Assembly (NCBI RefSeq): GCF_003614945.1
Contig: NZ_QYCZ01000001.1
Location: forward strand, 762,001-826,000
Direction of reading: 5' to 3'
From: Bergeyella cardium
Lineage (GTDB): Bacteria > Bacteroidota > Bacteroidia > Flavobacteriales > Weeksellaceae
Length of the DNA: 64,000 nucleotides
Both the position numbers and the translations under genes were made by a program. Shown here one piece after another: positions 52,594-61,530 of the stretch. Every line of letters begins with the position of its first letter. Positions within the stretch are counted from its first letter, which is position 1. The notes below the pieces were generated by a model, which saw nothing but the letters and a program-made list of their open reading frames with translations, did not search any database and was not told the origin of the DNA.

Positions 52594-52748
52594 CTTTTAG
52601 ATAGATACCTAAAAGAAAATTGAATAAAATTTATACTTGTTTCTATGAAATTTTTGGATATATTATTTGATATAAACCTCCAGAATAGAACTATTTGGCT
52701 AGAATAAATCTATTGGGCATACAAATAATACACTTAGGAAAAAATGAA
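52594..52748. other. AT-rich spacer
   Basis: Contains a seven-base inverted repeat, CTTTTAG/CTAAAAG (52594-52615). No gene is seen. Confidence 0.4.
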
Positions 52749-53120
52749 TTAAATAGAAGTAGGTGGGCGTAGATCCCTTTTAATGAATAATTTTGAGATA
52801 AGTCTTTCTTTATAGAAAGGAATATTTTTTTGTTCAGAAAATTTAGGATTTAGGATTTTAAAATCATCATCAGTAGAAGGGATGATAAGTTCAATCGTTT
52901 TATAGATACTGATTTTTTCAAGATTGTCATCAGCAGTATTGCTAAGCTCTTTTTTTAGATGGCACTGCCCGTGGCAATTGAGACTTGGCTTGGATTTATT
53001 AACGCAATACTCCTTTTCTATATAGTCTTGGTTTAGCTTAAAGTGTATAACAACTAAACCTCGCTGGAAGGTTACCAGCAAGATTAGTGCAATCATCAGT
53101 ATGCTAAACAGTTTTTTCAC
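52749..53120 (-). CDS. small Cys-rich anchored protein of the copper-type cluster
   Basis: The 123-residue protein has an N-terminal hydrophobic anchor (about 5-28). It then has YCVNKSKPSLNCHGQCHLKKEL (about 39-60, in two blocks), a Cys/His pattern (C-x9-CxGxCHLxK) I recall from Flavobacteria next to metal-related outer-membrane genes. It could bind copper. The start is GTG, four bases after a perfect -7 box. It lies upstream of the MbnP-like gene on the same strand. Confidence 0.7.
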   Translation of the reverse strand: MKKLFSILMIALILLVTFQRGLVVIHFKLNQDYIEKEYCVNKSKPSLNCHGQCHLKKELSNTADDNLEKISIYKTIELIIPSTDDDFKILNPKFSEQKNIPFYKERLISKLFIKRDLRPPTSI

Positions 53121-53124
53121 GCCC

Positions 53125-53132
53125 CAAATATA
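53125..53132 (-). promoter_or_regulatory. -7 box of the Cys-rich protein gene
   Basis: TATATTTG on the minus strand, four bases before the GTG start. Confidence 0.6.
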
Positions 53133-53307
53133 TAGAGTTTTATTTTATCTGAAAAATGATAATAATCATATATATCTTTTGAAGATGTTATTAGAGAGTT
53201 AAATATGAATAAACCAATATAGCTTTTTCTTTTGTTAAAAAGACTTCTTAAAATTCTATTATTTTTAAAAAGCTAGCCAAAGATAGGGTTTTAGCCCTAA
53301 TAAAATG

Positions 53308-53315
53308 TATATTTG
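53308..53315 (+). promoter_or_regulatory. -7 box of the bestrophin gene
   Basis: TATATTTG, 19 bases before the ATG at 53335. It excludes the in-frame ATG at 53305. Confidence 0.6.
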
Positions 53316-53334
53316 TTGGTATTTTTTTAGAGAG

Positions 53335-54264
53335 ATGATTATAAAGAAACCTAATAGTTGGATTAGTTTGCTGTTTATCTGGAAGGGCTCTATCCTTAGG
53401 AAAGTATGGAAGAGATTGTTCATTATTACACTGTTTGCGGTGATTGTCCTTTATTTTCGAGGGCATATTTATGATTATAAAGTACATCTTAACCCTACAA
53501 TATTCACGCTTATAGGTCTGGCATTAGCAATATTTATGGGCTTTTGTAACAGTGCAAGCTATGATAGATTCTGGGAAGGGAGAAAGCTATGGGGAGCATT
53601 GTTAAATGATACCCGCTCCCTTACCCGACAGGTTTTAGGCTATATAAAAGAGGAAAATGAGGTAGATAGAGAAGAGAAAAAAGCATTTATAAAAATGATT
53701 TCGGCTCTTTGTTGGGCATTAAACTATCAGTTACGGAAAAAGGAGGCTAGTCATACGCAGGAGCTTCAAAGGTTGCTGAGTAAAGAGGTATATAATGAGA
53801 TACAAGAGAAGAGATTTAAACCCATTGCTATAATGGATATAATGGCGAGATGGTTATATAAAAAATATGAGGAGGGGAGGATAGACAGTATTGTTTTGGC
53901 TCAGATGGACAGGCAAATGAATGAGTTTTCTACTATTATAGGAGGTTGCGAGAGAATCTCAAATACGCCCTTGCCTTTCCCTTACCGATTGCTCCTGCAC
54001 CGTACGGTTTATCTTTATGCTTTTTGGCTACCGTTTGGGCTTGTAGATGTTGTAGGACTAATGATGCCTGTCATTGTATTGCTTATCTGCTATACTTTTG
54101 TAAGCCTTGATGCACTGATACAGGAGATTTCCGAACCCTTTGGAGAAGAGGAAAATGACCTCGCATTGGACAGCATCTGCCAGACTATTGAGTTTTCTAT
54201 AAATGAACAGATCGGAATAGACCAAACTCATCAGCCAGAGAATAATGACTATTTTGTGAAGTAG
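53335..54264 (+). CDS. bestrophin/YneE-family anion channel protein
   Basis: The 309-residue membrane protein has the bestrophin order. It has a start with two spans, FTLIGLALAIFMGFCNSASYDRFWEGRKLWG (in two blocks) with the conserved RFWEGRxLWG, and a central helical stretch. The closing spans contain TPLPFPYRLLLHRTVYLY and FGLVDVVGLMMPVIV. Bacterial bestrophins form pentameric channels that pass anions or cations. A helical cytoplasmic tail ends with EPFGEEENDLALDSIC. Confidence 0.9.
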   Translation: MIIKKPNSWISLLFIWKGSILRKVWKRLFIITLFAVIVLYFRGHIYDYKVHLNPTIFTLIGLALAIFMGFCNSASYDRFWEGRKLWGALLNDTRSLTRQVLGYIKEENEVDREEKKAFIKMISALCWALNYQLRKKEASHTQELQRLLSKEVYNEIQEKRFKPIAIMDIMARWLYKKYEEGRIDSIVLAQMDRQMNEFSTIIGGCERISNTPLPFPYRLLLHRTVYLYAFWLPFGLVDVVGLMMPVIVLLICYTFVSLDALIQEISEPFGEEENDLALDSICQTIEFSINEQIGIDQTHQPENNDYFVK

Positions 54265-54343
54265 AGAGAAGGCAAAAGCATTTTAATTAAATTTGTGAGA
54301 AAAAATTTATAAACCTTAGAAAAAAGTTTTTTACTGAAACATA

Positions 54344-55261
54344 ATGACAGCTTTTTTAACGATATTAGGATTTAATTCGGCTATACCTACCGCAAATTCA
54401 TTTCCCACAGCCCAGCTTCTGGAGATGGCAGATCGCAGCTTTCTCATCGATTGTGGGGAAGGAACCCAAGTACAGCTCCGAAGGGCAAAGGCTAAATTCT
54501 CAAAGATTAATCATATTTTCATCTCTCATTTGCACGGTGATCATTGTTTTGGGTTGCCGGGGCTCATCGCCTCGCTTCGCCTGCTCGGTAGGGAAACTCC
54601 CCTCTATGTCTATGGGCCCAAAGGCATCAAAAAGATGCTCGAAACCATCTTCAGTATTACCGAAACTCATCGCGATTTTGAGGTCATCTATACCGAATTA
54701 GAAGCTCATCATTCACAAAAAATCTACGAAGATAGCAGGGTAGAAGTTTATACTATTCCGCTAGACCACAGGATTTATTGTAATGGATACCTCTTCCGAG
54801 AGAAACCAAAACCCCGCAACCTGAATATGGACGAGATAAGGAAGTATGATGAAATAGAAGTCTGCGATTATCAAAACTTAAAAAACGGGAAAGATTTCCA
54901 GCTAAAAGATGGATATATCCTGAAAAATGAAGTCCTCACCCTGCCGCCGAAACCGCCCCTCTCTTATGCTTTTTGCAGCGATACCCGATTTAAGGAAGAT
55001 ATTATCCCCATCATCAAAGGCGTAGATTTACTTTACCACGAAGCTACATTCCTCAAAGACCTGAAAGAAATGGCGGACTACACCGGGCACTCCACCGCCG
55101 AAGAAGCCGCAACCATCGCACAAAAAGCAGGGGTAAAGAAGCTCCTGCTTGGGCATTTCTCCAACAGATACTCCGATTACTCCGTATTTACAGACGAGGC
55201 GAGGGGCATTTTCCCAGAAACCTACCTCCCAAAAATGCTCGAAAGAATAGAAATTGGATAA
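54344..55261 (+). CDS. rnz: ribonuclease Z
   Basis: RNase Z removes the 3' trailer of tRNA precursors, which matters here because no visible tRNA gene encodes CCA. The 305 residues have the metal motif SHLHGDH (61-67), NSFPTAQLLEM, DCGEGTQVQLRRAKAKFSKI and HSTAEEAATIAQKAGVKKLLLGHFSNRY. The length fits the bacterial short form. Confidence 0.94.
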   Translation: MTAFLTILGFNSAIPTANSFPTAQLLEMADRSFLIDCGEGTQVQLRRAKAKFSKINHIFISHLHGDHCFGLPGLIASLRLLGRETPLYVYGPKGIKKMLETIFSITETHRDFEVIYTELEAHHSQKIYEDSRVEVYTIPLDHRIYCNGYLFREKPKPRNLNMDEIRKYDEIEVCDYQNLKNGKDFQLKDGYILKNEVLTLPPKPPLSYAFCSDTRFKEDIIPIIKGVDLLYHEATFLKDLKEMADYTGHSTAEEAATIAQKAGVKKLLLGHFSNRYSDYSVFTDEARGIFPETYLPKMLERIEIG

Positions 55262-55310
55262 CTTGTTTATAATAAGGAAAATATAATTAAATTATATAAA
55301 ATCAAGAATA

Positions 55311-56630
55311 ATGAATATTAAAAACTTAATTATAGGATTTGGTAAGGCAGGAAAAACCCTTGCTTCATACTTAGCAGATAAAGGTGAGGAGGTAGTACTC
55401 ATAGAAAAATCAGAAAAAATGTATGGGGGAACTTGTATCAATGTAGGTTGCATTCCGACAAAGACTTTGATTAGTCAGGCAGAGAAAAATATCCCTCTTT
55501 CAGAAGCTGTTGCTCATAAAAATAAACTCATTACTTTCTTGAGGGCTAAGAATTTTGAGAAATTAGATAATCACAATAAGGTAGAGGTAATTACGGGTGA
55601 AGCTCGTTTTATTGGGGCAAAAACTGTGGAAATCATTAGCCCCGAAGGGAAGTCTATTGCAGAATATACAGCAGAAAGGATTTTTATTAATACAGGTACC
55701 AAGTCCTTTATTCCTCTTATTGATGGGGTAAATGTTTCAGGAATATATGATAGTACTTCGATAATGGAGCTGGAAAATCTCCCTAAAAAATTGTGTATAG
55801 TGGGAGGAGGTTTTATAGGATTGGAGTTTGCCTCTATGTTTGCAGATTTTGGTAGTGAAGTGGTTATCCTTGATAATGGAGAAATATCCCTCCCAAGAGA
55901 GGATAGAGATATGGCAGAAGCTATTGTGCAGAGTCTTTCAAAGAAGGGTATTGATATTATTAATAAAGTTGCAGTACAGAAATTTGAAGAAAAAGAAAAT
56001 GGCGTATTGGTAAAGTATAATGATACTGAGCTCTATGCAGATGCGGTTTTAGTAGCCACTGGTCGTATTGCCAATACTGAGAATCTGAACCTTGATAAAG
56101 CAGGTATAGAAACCGATACAAGAGGTTTTATAAAAGTAAATGACCAGCTTCAAACGAATATAGAAGGAGTATGGGCGTTAGGAGATGTAAATGGAGGCCC
56201 TCAGTTTACTTATATCTCTCTCGATGATTTTCGTATTATTAAAAATCAGTTGTCTGGAGGTAAGTACAATTCCAGACAGGAGCGTAAAGACTTTGCTTTT
56301 TCCGTATTTATAGACCCTCCTTATGCTCATATAGGGCTTAAAGAGAAAGATATAGATTTGACCAATCCTTATATTAAAGTACAGAAACTTCCTGCAGGGG
56401 CTATTCCAAAAGCAAGGGTACTCAGCAAGACCGATGGACTATTAAAAGCAATCGTAGATACTCAAACTGAAAAGATCTTGGGTTGTACGCTTTTCTGTGC
56501 TGAGGCTCACGAACTTATTAATACAGTAAAATTGGCTATGGATAATGAGTTGAGCTATAAAGTGCTTAGAGACCAAGTGTTTACTCACCCCACAATGTCT
56601 GAGGCTCTTAATGATTTATTTAATATATAA
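55311..56630 (+). CDS. rclA: RclA-like FAD disulfide oxidoreductase
   Basis: The 439-residue protein has the FAD site LIIGFGKAGKTLASYLA, the redox pair GGTCINVGCIPTK (Cys42, Cys47) and a second nucleotide site with VGGGFIGLEFASMF. The RclA-specific region is GPQFTYISLDDFRIIKNQL and VLRDQVFTHPTMSEALNDLF. RclA reduces hypothiocyanous acid and protects from neutrophil oxidants. Mercuric reductase and lipoamide dehydrogenase are relatives, but they lack the TYISLDD wording. Confidence 0.9.
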   Translation: MNIKNLIIGFGKAGKTLASYLADKGEEVVLIEKSEKMYGGTCINVGCIPTKTLISQAEKNIPLSEAVAHKNKLITFLRAKNFEKLDNHNKVEVITGEARFIGAKTVEIISPEGKSIAEYTAERIFINTGTKSFIPLIDGVNVSGIYDSTSIMELENLPKKLCIVGGGFIGLEFASMFADFGSEVVILDNGEISLPREDRDMAEAIVQSLSKKGIDIINKVAVQKFEEKENGVLVKYNDTELYADAVLVATGRIANTENLNLDKAGIETDTRGFIKVNDQLQTNIEGVWALGDVNGGPQFTYISLDDFRIIKNQLSGGKYNSRQERKDFAFSVFIDPPYAHIGLKEKDIDLTNPYIKVQKLPAGAIPKARVLSKTDGLLKAIVDTQTEKILGCTLFCAEAHELINTVKLAMDNELSYKVLRDQVFTHPTMSEALNDLFNI

Positions 56631-56637
56631 AGTATAA

Positions 56638-57420
56638 ATGAACGAAAATTTAAGTCTTGAAGAGCTAAGGGATTTTTTAAACGAAAAAGTCGAAAAATAT
56701 AACTGCCCTAAGTTTGTAGAGACCGATCCAATACAAATACCTCACCGCTTTGAGCTGAAACAAGATATAGAGATTTCAGCTTTTTTGACGGCGATAATTA
56801 CCTTTGGGAAACGGAGCTCCATTATAAAATCTGCTGATAAAATGCTCGATTTTATGGGGAATTCTCCTTATGATTTTGTGATGGATTTTACGGAAGAGAA
56901 TTTAGAGAGAATAGGGAATAGAGCTATTCACAGGACTTTTTCAATGGAGGATTTTCGGTTTTTCTTGACTTCTCTTCGGAGGATTTATTCTGAGAATGAG
57001 AGCATGGAAAATTTATTTTTGCTAAAAGAGGGCGAGACGAATTTCTATCACGCTTTGGAGAGATTTAGATCTAATTTTTTTGGTGGAGATTATTCGCATA
57101 GAAGTACGAAACACATTGGCTCCACTTATAAAAATTCAGCAGCAAAGCGACTGATGATGTTTCTGCGCTGGCTCGTACGAAAGGATAATAAAGGCGTGGA
57201 TTTAGGGATTTGGAGTGCACTTTCTCAGCAGTATTTATCACTTCCGTTTGATGTGCATGTGGGGAATATTTCTCGACAACTCGGAATTTTAGAACGAAAA
57301 CAAAACGATTGGAAAGCGGTGGAAGAGCTCGATAAAATCATTAGAACCTTTGATGCTAAAGACCCTGCGAAGTACGATTTTGCACTGTTTGGATTGGGAG
57401 CAATGGAGGATTTTAATTAA
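56638..57420 (+). CDS. TIGR02757/DUF2400 family protein
   Basis: The 260-residue protein matches the Bacteroidota TIGR02757 family by its wording (IPHRFELKQDIEISAFLTAIITFGKRSSI and LFLRWLVRKDNKGVDLGIW-like MMFLRWLVRKD). It is helical and cytoplasmic, with a central KHIGSTYKNSAAKRLMMFLRW. A helix-hairpin-helix relation to DNA glycosylases is possible but I cannot confirm it. It follows rclA by seven bases and probably shares its transcript. Confidence 0.8.
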   Translation: MNENLSLEELRDFLNEKVEKYNCPKFVETDPIQIPHRFELKQDIEISAFLTAIITFGKRSSIIKSADKMLDFMGNSPYDFVMDFTEENLERIGNRAIHRTFSMEDFRFFLTSLRRIYSENESMENLFLLKEGETNFYHALERFRSNFFGGDYSHRSTKHIGSTYKNSAAKRLMMFLRWLVRKDNKGVDLGIWSALSQQYLSLPFDVHVGNISRQLGILERKQNDWKAVEELDKIIRTFDAKDPAKYDFALFGLGAMEDFN

Positions 57421-57433
57421 AAAAGAAAAAACA

Positions 57434-57859
57434 ATGTTTAGCAAGGAAGAATCGGCAAGGATGAGGCAGGAGTTTTGGACTTCTTTTGGGAAATCTTTTC
57501 CTCGAAAATGGATTTTATATAATACTAAAATCAAGGGTTTTAGCTTTAAATTTCATTTTGACACCAAAAAAGCGATGGTTTTAGTTGTGATAGAGGGGAA
57601 TTTGGAGCATCGGATTCGATATTTCGAGAAAATGCAGTCTTTGGAAAATCTTCTAATGGATTACTGGGAGGATGCGGTTTTTTCGGATAGTTTTGAGCTG
57701 GAAAACGGAAAGGAAATCTCCTGCGTATTTGTAGAAAAATATGGTGTATCTATCCATAATAAGTCAACTTGGCAAGAGACGATGAATTTCCTTCACGAAA
57801 AAATGCTGAAATTGGAAGAATTTTGGCTGGAATATGAGGATTTTTTCAGAGATGAATAA
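57434..57859 (+). CDS. DUF4268 domain protein
   Basis: The 141-residue protein starts [19 protein letters not shown], has a central [18 protein letters not shown] and ends with an acidic helix [15 protein letters not shown]. This is the DUF4268 pattern of Flavobacteria, with unknown function. The Met at 57434 is preferred over one 28 codons upstream, which overlaps the previous gene. It follows the TIGR02757 gene by 13 bases. Confidence 0.82.
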   Translation: MFSKEESARMRQEFWTSFGKSFPRKWILYNTKIKGFSFKFHFDTKKAMVLVVIEGNLEHRIRYFEKMQSLENLLMDYWEDAVFSDSFELENGKEISCVFVEKYGVSIHNKSTWQETMNFLHEKMLKLEEFWLEYEDFFRDE

Positions 57860-57903
57860 TCCTTATCAAAAACAAAATATTTTGTTTGGCGTGTTTATAT
57901 TTT

Positions 57904-57911
57904 CTATCTTC
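57904..57911 (+). promoter_or_regulatory. -7 box of fsa
   Basis: TATCTTCG is a one-mismatch -7 box, with TTTG about 19 bases upstream. It lies 34 bases before the ATG. Confidence 0.4.
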
Positions 57912-57945
57912 GTCCCTTAGATTAAAAAAAGTAAATTATCATACA

Positions 57946-58599
57946 ATGAAATTCTTTATTGATACTGCAAATTTAGAGCAGATTAAAGAGGCAAGAGACC
58001 TCGGTATTTTAGATGGCGTTACGACTAATCCGTCCCTTATGGCAAAGGAGGGTATCAGCGGGAAAGATGCTGTAAAAGCCCACTATAAAGCGATTTGTGA
58101 GCTTGTAGATGGAGATATCTCCGCAGAGGTTCTTTCCACTACTTACGATGAAATGATTGCAGAAGGGCAGGAGCTTGCAGCAATACACCCGAATATTGTA
58201 GTAAAAATCCCAATGACCAAAGACGGAGTAAAGGCTCTGAAATATTTCAGCGAGAAGGGGATTAAGACCAATTGCACTCTTATATTTTCTCCTGGTCAGG
58301 CTCTTTTAGCGGCGAAGGCGGGGGCTACTTATGTCTCTCCATTCCTCGGCAGGTTAGATGATATCTCTACCGACGGGCTTGCATTGATTGAAGACATCAG
58401 GATTATTTTTGATAACTACGGATACAATACTGAGATCCTAGCGGCATCTATCCGCCATTCTATGCATATTATCAACTGCGCGAAGATAGGTGCAGATGTA
58501 ATCACTTCGCCTCTTGCACCGATACTCTCCCTGCTTAAACATCCCCTTACGGATAATGGACTGGCACAGTTCATCGCAGATTCTAAGAAATTAGGGTAG
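57946..58599 (+). CDS. fsa: fructose-6-phosphate aldolase / transaldolase, short form
   Basis: The 217-residue TIM-barrel enzyme belongs to the FSA/TalC group. It starts with [16 protein letters not shown], has [13 protein letters not shown], the Schiff-base Lys in NIVVKIPMT (Lys87), [26 protein letters not shown] and the C-terminal [21 protein letters not shown]. Transaldolase and aldolase members look alike; which reaction it performs is not decided. The longer in-frame start lies inside the promoter region. Confidence 0.92.
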   Translation: MKFFIDTANLEQIKEARDLGILDGVTTNPSLMAKEGISGKDAVKAHYKAICELVDGDISAEVLSTTYDEMIAEGQELAAIHPNIVVKIPMTKDGVKALKYFSEKGIKTNCTLIFSPGQALLAAKAGATYVSPFLGRLDDISTDGLALIEDIRIIFDNYGYNTEILAASIRHSMHIINCAKIGADVITSPLAPILSLLKHPLTDNGLAQFIADSKKLG

Positions 58600-58610
58600 C
58601 CTATAGCGAT

Positions 58611-58645
58611 TGGCTTCTAGCTTTTAGCTATTAGCCAGAAGCTAC
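58611..58645 (+). terminator. hairpin after fsa
   Basis: GCTTCT/AGAAGC with inner AGCT palindromes. The T-run is weak. Confidence 0.35.
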
Positions 58646-58668
58646 TTATTGCCTAAAGCTAAAAACTT

Positions 58669-58676
58669 TATCTTTG
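58669..58676 (+). promoter_or_regulatory. -7 box of the flippase gene
   Basis: TATCTTTG, 17 bases before the ATG. Confidence 0.55.
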
Positions 58677-58693
58677 CCCAATAGTTTTCAGGT

Positions 58694-60154
58694 ATGAGTG
58701 TAGTTGCGAGGCAGAGTTTTAAATATACTTTAATTGGTTATTTTGGATTTTTGTTGGGGACTTTTTCAGCAGTTTTTGTCTTCAATAGAGATTTTGAGTT
58801 CTATGGCAAGCTGCGTTTTATAATGAATTCTGCGGAGTTTATCGCACCATTTATCATATTAGGTGTGTCTTATTCTAATGTAAAATTCTTCTACCACGCC
58901 CATAAAGACGGCAGACACCATAATATGCTTTCGCTTTCTTTGGTAGTTGTCTTCATCAATTTTTTTATTTTCCTGCTGGGGGTAGGCTTAGCGCCGATTG
59001 CATTTCCAAAAATAAAGCAGCTTGAGTTCTGGAATTACAAATTCTACATTCTCCCCCTCGTGCTGATGCTCTCAATCAGCCCCGTTTTCAATAAGTTTAT
59101 CTCCAATTACAAAAGAGTCGCCATCAGCAATGTTTTTGATAACCTGTTCCCAAAAATCGCTAATCTTCTGGCGTTTTCACTCTTCTTTTTTTGTGGTTTT
59201 TCACAGGTTATTTCATTTACAACCTTCCTTGCGGTTTTCTTTTTTTCTATGATAGGCTATGCACTCTATGCCCAAAGATTAGAACCGATTCGTCTGGATT
59301 TTTCAACCGATTATTTTAGAAAAAACCATCTTTGGAAGGACTTTTCAAGCTATAGTTTTTTTGGTTTCTTGGGAACTTTTGGTAATCAGCTCACGATAAA
59401 CAATCAAATGGTAGGCGAATTTCTCGGTATGGAAGATATGGGCGTCTATTCCATTCTTTATTCGCTAATTTCCCTCGTCTCAATCCCTCAGCTTGGGCTC
59501 TTCAATGTATCCGCACCGATGATCAATCAATATCTTAATGAAAAGAAATACGGAGCACTGGATGCTTTTTATAAAAAATCTTCGCTTTATCTTTTCTTTT
59601 TGGGTGCGGTGCTTTTCTCGTGTATCGTTGTGGGGTTTCCCTTCCTCGCTTTGCTGATGAAAAATGGAGCTCTACTGCTTTACTACCAACCGGTGGTTTG
59701 GATCTGGGGATTGGCTGTTTTATTTGACCTTGCAACGGGCTTTAATGGCAATATCCTTTCCCTCTCTCAATACTACAAGTTTAATATTTTGGTAATGATT
59801 CTTCTCTCAGCGCTTACGGTGAGCCTTAATCTCTATTTCATTCATTACACGGAGCTAAGGCTTGTCGGTATAGCGATCTCCACAGCGATTTCCCTCACAA
59901 TATATAATGTCATAAAAGTAGCATTTAATTACTGGAAGTTTAAGGTTCAGCCTTTTGGTATAGAGATGATGTATGGTACGATTATTTGTACAATTTCGAT
60001 GAGTGTAGTAATGATTTTACCTAATGCACCTCATCATTTCATTAATCTTATCTATAAACCTACCCTTGCACTCATTCTCATTTTTATTGCAAATTGGGCA
60101 TTTAGACTCATCCCGATGAATGAGCTTCTAAAGAAATTTCAGAGGAAGAATTAA
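58694..60154 (+). CDS. polysaccharide flippase (Wzx/MATE-like)
   Basis: The 486-residue protein has about 12-14 hydrophobic spans with short loops, a start SVVARQSFKYTLIGYFGFLLGT typical of Wzx/MurJ-like oligosaccharide flippases, and a basic C-terminal tail (ELLKKFQRKN). Such proteins move lipid-linked sugars across the inner membrane. No glycosyltransferase or capsule genes are adjacent in the window, so the glycan is unknown. Confidence 0.87.
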   Translation: MSVVARQSFKYTLIGYFGFLLGTFSAVFVFNRDFEFYGKLRFIMNSAEFIAPFIILGVSYSNVKFFYHAHKDGRHHNMLSLSLVVVFINFFIFLLGVGLAPIAFPKIKQLEFWNYKFYILPLVLMLSISPVFNKFISNYKRVAISNVFDNLFPKIANLLAFSLFFFCGFSQVISFTTFLAVFFFSMIGYALYAQRLEPIRLDFSTDYFRKNHLWKDFSSYSFFGFLGTFGNQLTINNQMVGEFLGMEDMGVYSILYSLISLVSIPQLGLFNVSAPMINQYLNEKKYGALDAFYKKSSLYLFFLGAVLFSCIVVGFPFLALLMKNGALLLYYQPVVWIWGLAVLFDLATGFNGNILSLSQYYKFNILVMILLSALTVSLNLYFIHYTELRLVGIAISTAISLTIYNVIKVAFNYWKFKVQPFGIEMMYGTIICTISMSVVMILPNAPHHFINLIYKPTLALILIFIANWAFRLIPMNELLKKFQRKN

Positions 60155-60252
60155 ACTTTAAGAAAAAAATAACAGCGAGTATTGAGGTGCGTACATTATA
60201 ATGTTTTATTTTAGCGGTTAATAAAACTAATCAACCATAAAACTTAAATACT

Positions 60253-60776
60253 ATGTTTGCAAACATTTATCCAGTAACGATTGTTTTTGTTATTTTTTTT
60301 GTTTAAGGCTTGTTTCTCTTTTTATTTCCATACGAAATGAGAAGAGAATAATAAGAGAAGGAGGTGTTCAGTATGGGAAGTTTAATTCTTTATTGCTTGC
60401 CAGTACTCATATTCTCTTTTATTTTTCGTGTCTTTATGAGGCTTATCAAAAGCAGAATTTACAAATTAATACTACTTCAGAGGTCGGTATTGCTGTTCTT
60501 ACCTTCGCTTACCTAATGCTTTTTTATGTCATTTATCAGTTGGGCAGTGTATGGACGCTTAAAATCTATATCCTTAAAAATCATAAGATAAAGACTTCCT
60601 TTCTTTTTAGGTATGTGAAACATCCTAATTATTACCTTAATATCATTCCAGAATTAATTGGTATTGCTCTTTTGTGTAGAGCTAATATCAGTTTTGGCAT
60701 ACTTTTTCCGATTTATTTAATTATTCTGGGGATAAGAATTTACCAGGAGGAAAGAGCAATGAAAAATTTATATTAA
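60253..60776 (+). pseudogene. ICMT-family methyltransferase gene with a frameshift in a T8 tract
   Basis: The frame starting MFANIYPVTIVFVIFF ends at a TAA just after T8 (60293-60300). In the next frame the same protein continues without a break as LRLVSLFISIRNEKRII, then GGVQYGKFNS, and on through a membrane protein with VKHPNYYLNIIPELIGIALLC. That last block is typical of isoprenylcysteine carboxyl methyltransferase relatives. One added T would restore about 174 residues. It may be a true pseudogene, a phase-variable gene, a slippage site or a sequencing error. Confidence 0.8.
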
Positions 60777-60793
60777 CTATAATAACTAAACAA

Positions 60794-61468
60794 ATGAAAA
60801 ATTTAAAAGTTTTTAGCTTGATTTTAATGGCAGTAATGCTGTTTCAGGCGTGTGGAAGTTCAAAGACAAGTGTATATTGGGTAGATGCTTATAGGGCAGA
60901 CTGCTCAGGAGTGGGTAAAATGCAGTGCTTGAAAGTCTATAAAGGAAATGATTTAGATAAAGCCCAATGGGAGCTCATCTATTCACCTATTGAGGGCTTT
61001 AAGTTTGAGGAAGGTTTCTTTAAAAAGATTGAGGTAAGGGAAGAAAAACTCAATCCTAAGGATGTCCCAGCAGATGCCCCTTCTGTACGATATACTCTGG
61101 TGAGAGAATTGGAAAAAGTAAGCGATTTTAAAACTCAGTTGGATGGTCAATGGCTCTTAGAGGCTGTTAATTCTAAAAAATTAGGAGATGATTCTATGTT
61201 CCCGATGAATATAGACCCTTTCCAGAACAAAGTTAATGGCTCCGATGGTTGTAATCATTATATGGGAGGCTTTAGCAAGCTCAATTCCCGAGAAATGGTA
61301 TTTAGTCCGCTGGCTACTACATTCCGACTTTGTGAAGATATGCAGGTTCCAGATGCTTTTTCACAGGCTATTTCTCAGGTGGCAACCTATAAAGTAGATG
61401 AGCACACCCTTTATATGTATAATAAACAAGGCAAAGAGGTTCTCAGATTCGGAAAGGTAACAAGATAA
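60794..61468 (+). CDS. META/DUF4377 domain lipoprotein
   Basis: The 224-residue protein has a lipoprotein signal (MLFQAC, Cys20) and a DUF4377-like domain with DAYRADCSGVGKMQCLKVYKG. A META (HslJ-like) domain follows from about 110: LDGQWLLEAVNSKKLG, NKVNGSDGCNHYMGGFSKL and ATTFRLCEDMQ. META proteins are envelope stress proteins of unclear function. It ends at a strong terminator and lies 17 bases after the broken ICMT gene. Confidence 0.87.
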   Translation: MKNLKVFSLILMAVMLFQACGSSKTSVYWVDAYRADCSGVGKMQCLKVYKGNDLDKAQWELIYSPIEGFKFEEGFFKKIEVREEKLNPKDVPADAPSVRYTLVRELEKVSDFKTQLDGQWLLEAVNSKKLGDDSMFPMNIDPFQNKVNGSDGCNHYMGGFSKLNSREMVFSPLATTFRLCEDMQVPDAFSQAISQVATYKVDEHTLYMYNKQGKEVLRFGKVTR

Positions 61469-61491
61469 GTACTTCAGCGATGAGATGTACA

Positions 61492-61530
61492 AAAAAGAGG
61501 AATAATCGGATTATTCCTCTTTTTAATTTT
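61492..61530. terminator. bidirectional terminator
   Basis: AAGAGGAATAAT/ATTATTCCTCTT with TTTTAATTTTT to the right and A-rich sequence to the left. It lies between convergent genes. Confidence 0.88.

Noticed and set aside
35913-58652. Shared 16-mer AGAAGCTACTTATTGC at about 35916 and 58637
   Set aside because: One 16-base match within 64 kb can arise by chance. The flanks do not match.
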